A DNA stretch of 64,000 nt from Dactylorhiza incarnata (lineage: Eukaryota; Streptophyta; Magnoliopsida; Asparagales; Orchidaceae): the NCBI GenBank assembly GCA_033032865.1, contig JAWHQI010000263.1, positions 310,001-374,000 on the forward strand, written 5' to 3'. The notes under the pieces are model-generated. The model ran no database searches and was not told the DNA's origin. It saw only the letters and a list, made by a program, of their open reading frames with translations. The position numbers and the translations under genes were made by a program. Every line of letters starts with the position of its first letter. Position 1 is the first letter of the stretch. Below are positions 10,852-22,000 of the stretch, piece after piece.

Positions 10852-12328
10852 CATTTGTCGTGGGGGGTGACAGTTGCCTCTTGTCTCTCTTGGGTGGTTG
10901 CATACATAGGAGGTTTTCCTCTTCGGCGGTTTGTTACAATTTGTCCATCTTCTACTATCTCTGGTAGCGCTTAAATGAAGTTACGTCATTGAGGAAATGT
11001 GCTATTGATGGATTTTAGAAGTTGTAAATTTTTTTAGTTTAACCTGACGTGGATTATTGTTGGTATGTCGATTTCTACGGAGTTCCCTTCTTCGGGCGTT
11101 AGTGGTCTCGCGTCTCTCTTGAGGAGATGTGTACGCAGGAGGTCTTCCTCGTCAGTGGTTTATCACGGTTGGCAAGTTGATGAAGTTTGTATTCGACATG
11201 CTGTTTTTGTATATTTGATTTAAAACTATTGCAGAGTTTTAAGAACTTAAATTATTAGACAAATATAAAATTGATTCAAAAAGGTTCTGGTATTTTCTGA
11301 GGAATAGGGGAGCTGGTTAAACTAAAACGCCAAATTTTCGCAGTCATGAATGAAAAAAAATGAAAGCATTGCAACAAAGTATATAAATAAAGATCTATTT
11401 GCTCCGCTTGACCCTCTACCGGCCAATACTACGGAGCAACCCTATAAACATTCATCACAGAGTCTATTGTGCTTTGCTTAGCCACTACTTGACTAATACC
11501 GCAAAGCACTCCTACAGTACATGTATTTAAAAGAAAATATAAACCTTGAAGAGTGTAACATGGTTTTGAAATGATAATGTACCTCGGTCGTAGAAGATTG
11601 AATGTATGAGTCTAGACTTTTTCAGTTGCACCAAAGAAACTCCTGTTAAGATTATTCAGAAACATATATTGGAATATATTTGAAGAAATAGAGAGTTTAC
11701 TCACAGTTAAAACTCACGGCATAAATGGAAGCATAAATTGAAAAGTTTTATAAGCTGGAGTTGAAGATCAACAGTAGATCCTATGTATTAAGTGATGTAG
11801 CTGGGAGCAGAGATCCGGATGTTCACCTACATTATAGAGCAGTTTATTTTATAATTAGTAAAATAGAGCTTCGACGCTCCTTGGGAAATGATGTTTGCAA
11901 AATGTTATATCCCAGGATAATATGTAGAATAATGTGTAAAATGTCTGAGAAGGGAAATAAAAAATCGGAGAGATCTGGGGTTCTCGGTTCTCCCTAGCTA
12001 TGAAACATGTCATAGAAAATATCCAAGGAGGTCTGCCATATTATAATATGTTTCTACATAATATAATATCATACAGAGTATATATATGATGGACTACATA
12101 TCTGTAATAAAAATGATTGCAGCCTTAAATTAATAACTTTTTTGAAAACAATCTACAGTGAGTAAAGAAATGATTACAGTCTTTAAAACCTCTGGTCCAT
12201 GTAATAGGGACTTCCCACAATCTCAGTAAAGCGTTCATCTACTCATGAAACACAATCAATGAAAAATGTTAAGAAAAAAGTAGACAGCTGGAGCAAAAAA
12301 ACCTAAAAAACCTGGTTTCAGGTCACAA
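10852..12328. other. No supported gene; unassigned intergenic sequence
   Basis: No conserved domain is visible on either strand. Two diverged copies of a roughly 80-bp segment ('GTCTCTCTTG...AGGAGGT-TTCCTC...GGTTT') lie near 10880-10945 and 11110-11185. The rest is AT-rich with no recognisable element. Confidence 0.5.
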
Positions 12329-12390
12329 TGAAACTTGGAGCAAAAACACCCAGCAAACTTGGAGCAAAAACACCCAGCAAACTAAGAGCA
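12329..12390. repeat. Short tandem repeat, about 23-bp unit
   Basis: The unit 'ACTTGGAGCAAAAACACCC' plus 'AGCAA' is present twice, with a decayed third copy. Confidence 0.75.
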
Positions 12391-12401
12391 AAAATATGAG
12401 C

Positions 12402-12508
12402 AAGAACTGAAACAATTTGGATTACCAATGAGGCGGAGGGATATTGTAATTCTTCATGCCAAAAGGAATTTTGCTTACCAATGCCGCAAAAAAAGAAGAA
12501 ATCCAAAA
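12402..12508. repeat. Dispersed direct repeat, copy 1 (about 107 bp)
   Basis: It matches 13549-13654 from 'AAGAACTGAAACAATTTGG' through 'GCCGCAAAAAAAGAAG' with only a few substitutions. The copies are 1.15 kb apart and could be the ends of a small element, but I found no TG/CA termini or PBS. Confidence 0.8.
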
Positions 12509-13548
12509 GACCTCCTCGCCATTGAGAAAATACATCAAAAGAGAAATTACAGCTGTAGAACTAAAAGAGAAATTACAGCTTATGAATTGTGAGACATCAA
12601 AAGAGAAAAGAGAAAAGCTTCAGATTATATATATAAGCCAAAGACTTGAAATGAAAATATTTTTAGAAGTACCAGTTGAAAATCGAAGAGATCCAAGATC
12701 GAATTGTTTTATCCAATAAGAAAACGGTATGATTTTTCCTGAATCTGTAAAAGAAATCCTAAAGCAGTAGAATATTATCTCAAAGGAGTGAGGGATAACA
12801 ACATACAAAATAAATCACAGAAGGACCTGGATTTCTATCTTTATGTGATTAATGATTAATAATCAACTTAATATTTGATTTGCAAGTATTTCAATGAGTT
12901 CATACATTCCAATACGATGTGCCAAAAATATGATGTGCCAAATTATGTTTTTCGTACGTCTTTTGTGGCAAATTGTGAATGTGCCAAAGAAAACTGCATA
13001 ATTTTAAATCCTCTCAAATCACTACCGAAGGCTAGAAATATATCCGAAATTGTAGATGAATGTGCTACAGGTGAGCCTTGAATTAAGTTGTTTTGACAAT
13101 GGTCAAAAACAGTCATTCAACCAAAACTACCCAAATTTATAATTCAGGAAAAAACAATAATGAAAACAAAACAGTTTTTTTGCAAATTAATAAAGAGGAA
13201 AAGTATGATATAATTGTCACCTACTTCATTAAAACAGAAATAAAAAAAATCAGTTTTTTGCATATAATGTTGACTTACCTCACTTCATCATTTTTTAAAT
13301 CCACAACAAAATAACATGAACACATACATATTCGCATATCATTCACATATACCATTATTAATATTATCATTACCTGCATATAACATGATTCTTGAGGAAG
13401 ACAAACCATCATGGGATGCACTTGGGAATTGAAATGAGCATGGCATAGTGGCCTATGGAGAAGGATCATGTTAGAGGACCTAAGATAATCATGTACACAC
13501 AAAACATCTCCACCTCAAGTTTGAATTATTTAAAGATTCAATAGAGTA

Positions 13549-13654
13549 AGAACTGAAACAATTTGGATTACCAATGGGGCGGAGGGATATTGTAATTCTT
13601 CATTCCGGAAGGAATTTTGCTTACCAATGCCGCAAAAAAAGAAGAAATCCAAAA
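13549..13654. repeat. Dispersed direct repeat, copy 2 (about 106 bp)
   Basis: It is near-identical to 12402-12508 and in the same orientation. Confidence 0.8.
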
Positions 13655-13706
13655 TGTGCACTCCCTTAAATGATAATAGTATTGAGATTTCAGTATGAAT
13701 ATTTAC

Positions 13707-13732
13707 CTCTTTCTCTCTCTCTCTCTCTCTCT
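13707..13732. repeat. (CT)n microsatellite
   Basis: Nearly uninterrupted CT dinucleotides. Confidence 0.9.
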
Positions 13733-13790
13733 TACTCCCTTAAATGTGCACTGCCATGTGCAGATTTCAGCATTGCAATGCGCAGAAATA

Positions 13791-14165
13791 TGCACTGAAT
13801 GATTATACCTGAACCTAAGATCCATGATTCTGAGGTCGAAGCAAAAGCCGAAGAAGCTTCTGAATGAAATCTGAAAGAAGAAAAACGAATAGCTTAAGCT
13901 GCTCACTGAAGTCGGAGATCTACCTCTTCTGAGCAATCGCTGCAAAAGACCAAGAAAGAGAGGAGAAGAAATGAAATATGCACTGAATGATTATACTTTT
14001 AGAAGGATAAATGCAATGATGTAAAATAGATACCTCAACCTAAGATCCCTGATTTTGGGGTCGAAGCAGAAGCCGAAGAAGCTTCAGAATAAAATCTGAT
14101 AGAAGAAAAACGCATAGCTTAAGCTGCTCACTGAAGTCGTGGAGAAAGAGAGGAAAAGAAATGAA
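13791..14165. repeat. Two-copy direct repeat, about 188-bp unit
   Basis: Copy 1 (13791-13978) and copy 2 (13979-about 14165) both start TGCACTGAATGATTATAC and share 'AAGCCGAAGAAGCTTC' and 'GCTTAAGCTGCTCACTGAAG'. They differ by small indels. No coding function is apparent. Confidence 0.8.
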
Positions 14166-14455
14166 GGAGAGTACCTGAAGCGGGGACGGGGACGTTGGCG
14201 TCGAGATGAGTGACCTGAAGCGGGGTATTCCAGCGGTTTGTTCGCGTTAATCGGTGCTCGTGCAGAAGCCGTCCTCAAATCTCTGTATGGATGCCATGGA
14301 GCTCGGTGGTTGTGCAGAAATCATCGACGATGAAGAGAGGAAGACGCTCGGTGCTCGCGCAGAAGCCCTCCTGCTATTTTAGTGGTTTAAGAACGGCAGC
14401 GGAAAACAAATCGAGCAGGGGTATTCCAGCGGTTTGTTCGCCCTGGCACTTCCCT

Positions 14456-14533
14456 CAGGCGGCAGCGGCAGGCGGCAGCGGCAGGCGGCAGCGGCAGGCG
14501 GCAGCGGCAGGCGGCAGCGGCAGGCGGCGGCGG
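14456..14533. repeat. 13-bp minisatellite, six copies
   Basis: The unit CAGGCGGCAGCGG is repeated five times exactly, plus a sixth copy with one change. Frames through it encode low-complexity peptides and are not taken as genes. Confidence 0.95.
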
Positions 14534-15695
14534 GATTCGAGGTTTAGGGAAGAAAGAGGCACGCGATGCCCTATCCTATCTGAGAGCTTTTGTCGGGTTT
14601 GAGGGAAGAGCGCTGCTTCTATCGGGGGTTGAGAGAGAGGGGGAAATGAGTAATACATTGAAGAGCTTGCGATCGAACGGCTTAGAATTAATATCCTGGA
14701 GATCCGACGGCTGATATGAAAAGGATGGTGTTAGCAGAAGATATCACTATTCCCTTTATAGTATAGATACATATATATAATGTCATTTTTGCATAATACT
14801 TTTTCTGTCTTATTATTTTCATCTATGTTATGTTAATTTGAACCTACTATCAGTTTATTTAATTTTAGCCTTAAAATAAGTTTTAAATATTCAACCGAAT
14901 AAAAAAAAGAATAGAGCAAGCATATATTAGAGGAAGTAAGAATAAAGATTAGAAAATGCGACAGTATCCTACAATTACTTTTGAACACTGTGCACCTGGG
15001 ATGATCGTGGTGATATCAAGTCGATTACGATCTAGCCAAATCAGAATTTTTGTCTCAGAGTATTAATAATGAATGAAACTGATTCGAGCGTCTCGAATCA
15101 AAAATCCGGAAAAAGCCGCCCGAAATCGGTTTCAAATCATTTTAATTTGATATGATTAAAAATGGGCGATGTTATTAGCAGTTCTAAGACGTCTATTCGC
15201 AATCCTAAAAGTGCATAAATTCATCGGACTGCGAATATCAATGGACTGCGTTTAACAGTTATAGATCTGCTTATAACATTACCCAAAAAATCTGAGCGAT
15301 TTTCGATCTCAAAAGTCAGCCCTAAGGATCTAGAATGTTGGATGCCCGAAGCTACAGGCGGCTGATGGATTCAAAAAGGAGAGAATTTTCTGTGGGTTAC
15401 ACACACTGGGAGGACCGTGAGGGTAATACAAAATCCTTCTATGTTTTCTATTTTTTTACAAAATAAATCACGTAATATTGATCTATGTATTTTACGATCA
15501 TTTTAAGTACCCATATGACTATATTTTAGAGTGAAAATACAACTGTAAAAACGTCATTTTTTTGAACTAAAAACCGAGTCCATTTTTTGAACTAAAATTC
15601 AGTCCATTTTTACAATTAATGAAAATCCAGTTGTATTTTTGAACTAAAAAAAGACGCGTTACACGCTCTAAAATTTTCTCTCTCAAAAGTGTGCA
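14534..15695. other. No supported gene; sequence upstream of the TOM1-family promoter
   Basis: AT-rich noncoding sequence. A short motif with 'TTTTTGAACTAAAA' recurs three or four times around 15570-15650. The end of the preceding repeat block near 14750 ('ATCACTATTCCCTTTATAG') looks like an element terminus, but I could not pair it with a start. Confidence 0.45.
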
Positions 15696-15703
15696 TATAA
15701 ATA
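15696..15703 (+). promoter_or_regulatory. Candidate TATA box of the TOM1-family gene
   Basis: TATAAATA lies 273 bp upstream of the ATG at 15976. A transcription start about 30 bp downstream would give a leader of roughly 240 nt. The leader contains a duplicated 'AGTACACGAATTCCGTC' (about 15831 and 15886). No transcript evidence is available here. Confidence 0.4.
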
Positions 15704-15975
15704 GCTTTAACTGCAATTTCGGCGATTAGATCGGATTACTAATTTATTTTAATAAAAATGGCACGCAATTAGAAAATTGTGACAGGATTCGCTTCGTCAG
15801 CACCTATTAATCTATCCTTTTAAAGTCCAAGTACACGAATTCCGTCAAATCCAGAAAGTTGAGCTCGCCGACCATTTGATTTTAGTACACGAATTCCGTC
15901 TTCTTCTCCATCCTGCTTTATCCGCTCACAGTGAGTTAAGTTGGACTGTGTGATTTGCACCGAGGAGGAGCTCCG

Positions 15976-16095
15976 ATGGCTGCCACGGCGACCGCCGGCG
16001 ACTGGTGGGATGGGATTAACGAGTCACCCCAGTGGCAGGACGGCGTCTTCTACTCCCTTTGCGCGGCGCACGCCCTAGTCTCTGCTATTGCTCTG
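15976..16095 (+). CDS. TOM1: TOM1-family exon 1 (coding part)
   Basis: Forty codons from the ATG, ending in phase 0 at CTG/gtttgt. The sequence is GC-rich, unlike its surroundings. It encodes an acidic start ([15 protein letters not shown]) and the first membrane segment ([16 protein letters not shown]). The ATG is the first in frame after a stop and has a purine at -3 (GCTCCGATGG context), and the protein start aligns with the family. Confidence 0.93.
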
Positions 16096-19000
16096 GTTTG
16101 TATCCCAGCTCACGCGCTTTTTAGGAACTTGTGTGGTTGCGGTTTGTCTTTTATTTATTAAGGTTATATATGGAACTATGGAAGGGTTTAAGAGACGAAT
16201 GATGGCTTGGGCGGCTACTCCATTTCTTCGTGTTTCCTGTATTCTGGGTTCTAACTTTAATGGCCCTTTTGGGGGAAAAACAATCAAGATCCCACAGTTC
16301 TAGCTTTTCTTCCTTTTAAATCTTGTGAAGTTGTTTCGGGCCATATGAGGAAAAGAAATCCTTATCTCGGCCTTACTTTTTTCCGGCTTTCTTCGGAGAC
16401 TCCCCATAATGAGTAGGAGTTTAATCTAAGTCCAAGTTTTAATAGGAGCCGTTAGATTCGGGAAAGTGAAATGCATTTTTGCGCGAAGATTCGGGCTGAC
16501 CACGCAGCCTGATAGTAGTGATCCCGGTAAGTTTTGAATTAGGCAATGCCACTAAGAAGGGCTCAACCCAGAAATCTTATTGAAGAGCTAGACAATGAAG
16601 ATAAAGACAAAGCCCTAAACATTGCCCTTCTCTTTAATCACACATGCTCGTTAAGACTTGCCATTTATGGATATACTCCCGGATCTAACACCCCCCTCAA
16701 GTTGGAGTGATGTTTGATGAACCTAACTTGCTACAAATGTACTTCATTCGACTTCCTATTAGAGCTTTTTGAAGATATCTATTGGTTGATTGTCCGTTGT
16801 TACAAATTAAGTTGCAGTAGTTCCATCCGTTGACTTTTCCCGCACAAAATGACAACCAACTTCTATATATTTGATGCGTTCATGGAAGGAAGAGTTAGAA
16901 ACTGTTTATATATTGGTGCGCCAACTTACTGTGAATATCTTTTAGAAAATACTTAAGCCCTACAAGTTAGCTAGTTTTGCATGCCATGGATTGATATTTC
17001 GACTTCGCATTAGATCTTGCCACTATTTGTTGCTTCATGCTCTTCCATGAGACTAGGTTCATTGCAACAAGGACAAAATATCCATTTTCGTACGTCTATT
17101 AAAAGGATGATCAACCCATTGCGCACTAGAGAAGCTCTACTCTCTGTTATGGACAATCTTACTTCTAGAGTTTATATGAGATGTATTAATTTTCATATCA
17201 CATCCATGCGAGAAGTACATGATGAAGTCATAAATTGGCTCATTACACTCGTCGGGAAGGCTATATGCCTATATCCGGATGAGTGATCTTGAGATGGTTC
17301 AAATCACTCACCAACCTTCAATATCTCCATGAATCACAAATAAACTCCTCATATTCCGTCATCAACTTTACATTAGAATCCATAGGATTATCCACATACC
17401 TGCAACTTAACATCTCTTATATTAACAAATGAATAACATATTTTCTTGGCATAAGACATATGACCTTCAACGTTCTGGCAACCTCAAGTCACAAGATGTA
17501 CCTTAATTTACCAAGATCCTTTGTAGGAAGATGATATTAAAATGCTAGTTTTTCTTATCTTCGAGTGGACTAAATCAATAGAGCCGTCCTGATCAAGAAC
17601 CTGCTTCAGTGCGAGTTTATTTGGATCTCCTGAGAATGTGAGTCGTTTTTAGTTTGCGCGAATAGTCGAAACCTATGATAGGTGGGCTAGACCATTTCAG
17701 ACTTTAGTTGCGCTAGCTTGGTTTCACTCTTGGCACGCTCAAAATGACCAAGTTAAATTTCATGCACCCAATTACGAGTTTGAGACAAATTTGACTTTAA
17801 TTACATGCTGAGGTGTACTTTGAACCCACTCCTCTTCGATCCTTAACTTCTCTCCTATTAAAGAAGTCTAGGGACAGGTCGATTGTGTGTGCGACTTTTC
17901 TCGTGAACGTGAATAGGAGTGACGAGAGTTGCGGTTATGATATGAGCCTAGGAAGTCTATTTACTTAGTCCCTGTTCCTCTAGAGTCGCGTCCAAGTGAA
18001 TCTGCTGAGTCCTTCATCCACCACATACATGAATTGCACGAATTAATCCAAAAAAATGCTAGTAGTAATGAATTATATAAGGCACAAGCAGACATGCATA
18101 TGCACAAGTAATATTTTCAGGTGGGCAAGCAGGTCATGGTCAGAATTTGCACGGAGAGGCTCCCAAAAGGAGTTGTTAAAAAGTTAAAACCCAAACGGAG
18201 GTGTCCTCATAGGATTATGAAGAAAATTGGAACAAATGCCTACAAGATCGATCTTTTAGCAGATATGAGTATTCTGTTATGTGTCCAGTCGTTAGTTATC
18301 TAATTATGTATTATTATATGTATTTATGTTTGAATCAAGTCATTGTATCGAGTCAAGTTGTATGAGTCGAGTCGAGTTGTCGTAGCGTTGAAGTGTTTTT
18401 AATTATCGAGTCAAGTTGTATGAGTCGAGTCGAGTTGTCGTAGCGTTTAAGTGTTTTTAATATTTGATGTATGTTGGGTATTTACGGTTATGCCATTAGA
18501 GCTTCTCCCCCCCTCTCTCTAGACAAAGTATATGCAAGAATTAAACCAAAGTTGGGTATTTACGGTAAAGATATGCAAGAATTAAACCAAAGTTTTCCTT
18601 CTCTCTCAAGCTTCTCCCTCTCTCTCTAAGCCCGCCTCCCCTCTAGGGTTTCCTCTCCTTCTTCCCCAAGCTTTCTTCTATACTTTTCCTCCTCTACCTC
18701 CATTCTAGAGCTTGCCCCTGTATCTCCAACCTCCATCGATCCCTAACGAAAGAAGCACATAACATATTCACCCCATTTTTATACAGAAGATTTGACACAC
18801 TATTTCAAGCCTCTTGAGCATAGGGACCCTTACCTTGAGCCACCTCCCGAGCCTTCCCAGTTACAACTTGACCCTTATCTCGGGCATCAGGGATGAACAT
18901 CTACAAATTTGCCCGCACCCCCTATGGGTCCACAAGTTCCTCTAGATCCACCAGCATGAGAGGTGAGAGTATTTCTGACATTGTGGCACATGAGTGCACC

Positions 19001-22000
19001 ACCACGCTGGATGACCTATCTTGTCGTTACTTGGGGCACTGAAGAGGATGCCACACATTCGACGACATTTGCATTTTGTCCACCGAGCTTGATGGACTCT
19101 CCCCCGAGCTTTGACTTCAGTATGATCATCTCCATTCATCAAAGATGAATGTTTTCAGACGGGGGAGTTGATGAGGATCAATAACAGTTTTGGCTGCAGG
19201 ATCGACGATGGAAAGCGGGCCACCCCTTGGAGGGACCCGCTTACGTGTATTCACACCTGCGTCAGATTCCACGAGCGTGTTCGCAACATTGTTTTACTAT
19301 TTTCTATGTATTTTCATTATTTTGGATTGTTATTTAGTAGTAATCAGACACCGTAACAGTCAATTATAGCCGTTCATGCCAAGTTCCCTAGTTAGCTTTT
19401 ATTATAAATAGGAGGTGATGGCAGCCATGGTGGGCATTGTTACCCTTGTGAAGAAACCCAGAGTCGGCAATCACATCGTGGTGCGACGCCACGAGATCCC
19501 GAGGTGCGACGTCCCGGCTATTTTGTTGTTGTCCATCCTATCCTCCTTCACCGTAACCTACGATCTCCTCCCGTAGCCCACAATTTCTACCAACCCCTTG
19601 ATAGAAAATAGTGATTATTGCTTATTCAACAATAGTGTCTACATATATATATATATATGAAAGAGTGATCGCAACACCCGAGGTGAGCCTAAGCAGTATC
19701 TACCATATACAATATGTACACTATCTCTAACACCCCCCTCAAACTCACAGGGGATCATACACCGAGAGTTCAATAGATAGGTATGCTGGATCCGTGTCTG
19801 TGGCTTTGTCATCAAATATGCAAGCTGCTGTTCAGAAGGAACAAAGTAAGGAGCAAGAGTGCCATGAGCATACTGCTCACGTAAGAAGAAAACATCCACC
19901 CCGATATGCTTGGAAAGAGAGTGCTCACCGGGTTCAGAGTAATCTGAATGACACCAGTGTTATCACAGTGAAGTGGAGTGAGATCCGGAAAAGGCACACC
20001 AAGGTCCTTAAGAAGCCAGCGAAGCCAAATAATGTCCTTAGTGGTGGTAGCCATAGCCCGAAGCTCAGCTTCAGTGCTAGAACGAGAAACACCGGTCTGT
20101 TTCTTGGGCTTTCATGCAATAAGTGAAGAACTCAAGAACAGACAGAAACCAGTTACAGATCGACGGTCAACATAATCACTGACCCAAGTAGCATCCGAGT
20201 AAACACGGAGCTGCAGAGAACTATTGCTGGAGAAGAAGAGACCATGTGAAGTCGTCGCTCAGAGATAGCACAGGAGCCGCAGTAGGTGACCATAATGCAC
20301 AGAGGTAGGCACACTAACAAACTGGCTCAACACATGAACAACATGAGCAATGTCGGGCCGAGTAATAGTAAAGTAGACGAGACTTCCAACAAGGTGACGT
20401 AGCGAGTAGGATCAGAGAGTGGAACCCCATCATCCGGACGTAGCTGAAGGTGAAGCTCCATAGGGGTGTCCACAGTACGAGAGTCAGTGAGAGCAACCCA
20501 AGCTAAGAGATCTAATGTGTAACACCGCTAAGAGAGCTGAAAACCACTGTCTATAAAGGTGACCTCAAGGCCCAAAAAGTAGCTCAGCTGTAAGGTAGAC
20601 AAGACTTCCAACAAGGTGGCGATAGCGAGTAGGATCAGAGAGTGGAACCCCATCATTCGGACGTAGCTGAAGGTGAAGCTCCATAGGGGTGTCCACAGTG
20701 CGAGAGTCAGAGAGAACAACCCGAGCTAAGAGATCTGATGTGTAACACCGCTAAGAGAGCTGAAAACCACGGTCTGTAGAGGTGACCTCAAGGCCTAAGA
20801 AGTAACTCAGCTGTCCAAGGTCAGTCATCTAAAACTGCTGTTGAAGGTGATGCTTGACGAAGGCCACATGAGAAGGATCATCATCAGTAATGATCATATC
20901 ATCCACATAAAGTAACAGAAGGGTCCGACCACGAGAGGAAGAGTGCACAAACAGGGCGGGATCATGCGAGCTCGACTGAAATCCGACGGCTATAATGGCT
21001 GAGCTGAAACGTGCAAACGAAGCGCGGGGCGTCTGCTTGAGCCCGTAAAGAGCTCGCCTCAAGCGACAGACAAGGCATGGAGGAGAAGAGAGATCGAGAG
21101 GAGGGAGCATGTACACATCCTGCAGAAGGTCGTCGTGAAGAAAAACATTCTTCACATCGAGCTGGAACAGAGACCATCGGCGAACAACTACAATAAGAGT
21201 ACGAATCGTAGTCATGTTAGCAACCGGAGCAAAGATCTCGTCATAGTCTCGTCCCTGCTTCTGCTGAAAACTACGAGCCACAAACCGAACCTTCTACCTC
21301 TCCACAAAACCATCTGAGCAAGCCTTGATCTTGAAGACCCACTTGTAAGTAATAGGAACCGCACCAGGTGGAAGAGGAACAACCTCTCAGGTACGAGTGT
21401 GCTCAAGCGCCTCCAACTCAGGCAGTATGTTGTTAAAGGCGCGCCTCAGGCGCGCCTAAGGCTCAAAGCTCACCAGGCTCAGAGGTTTGCGCTTTATTTG
21501 CGCCTTCGTGCGCCTTATTTGCTCCTTTGGAACATAAAAGGTGCGCCTGAGTTGGATTTTTGTTGTAAATTTTTTTTTCAAAAATAAAGAAAAAAAAAAT
21601 AATGTAAGAACTCAATAATTTTTTATTGATTTAGTGTTTGTGAAAGATAATTGTGCGTTGGGACTTTGATTCTATTTTTTAAGAGATATAAACGAAAGTA
21701 ATGAATGATTAATTAGTAGACTAGATGAAAATTTGATGGAGAAGCTGAAATGATGTTTGATGCTGATTATTTAAAATGGATGTGGTTGCGCCTTGCCTTT
21801 GTCAGGCGTGTGCCTGCGCCTTGAGTCTTGCGCCTAGGCTCCAAGATCTCTTTTCGTCTTGGCGCGCCTTGCGCCTTTACTAACTAAGAACTCAGCAGAC
21901 ATAGCAGCATGCCACTCAGGTATCTGGGCAGCCTCACGGTAGGAAGTCGGTTCTGGAGTAATACAGGCAGTAACAGGAAGGGCGGGCAGGTCCAACGGTA

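Noticed and set aside
12402..13654. Interpretation as a small LTR element (TRIM) bounded by 107-bp LTRs
   Set aside because: No TG/CA termini, primer-binding site, polypurine tract or target duplication.
14291..14658. Frames across the CAGGCGGCAGCGG minisatellite
   Set aside because: Low-complexity read-through of a 13-bp repeat.
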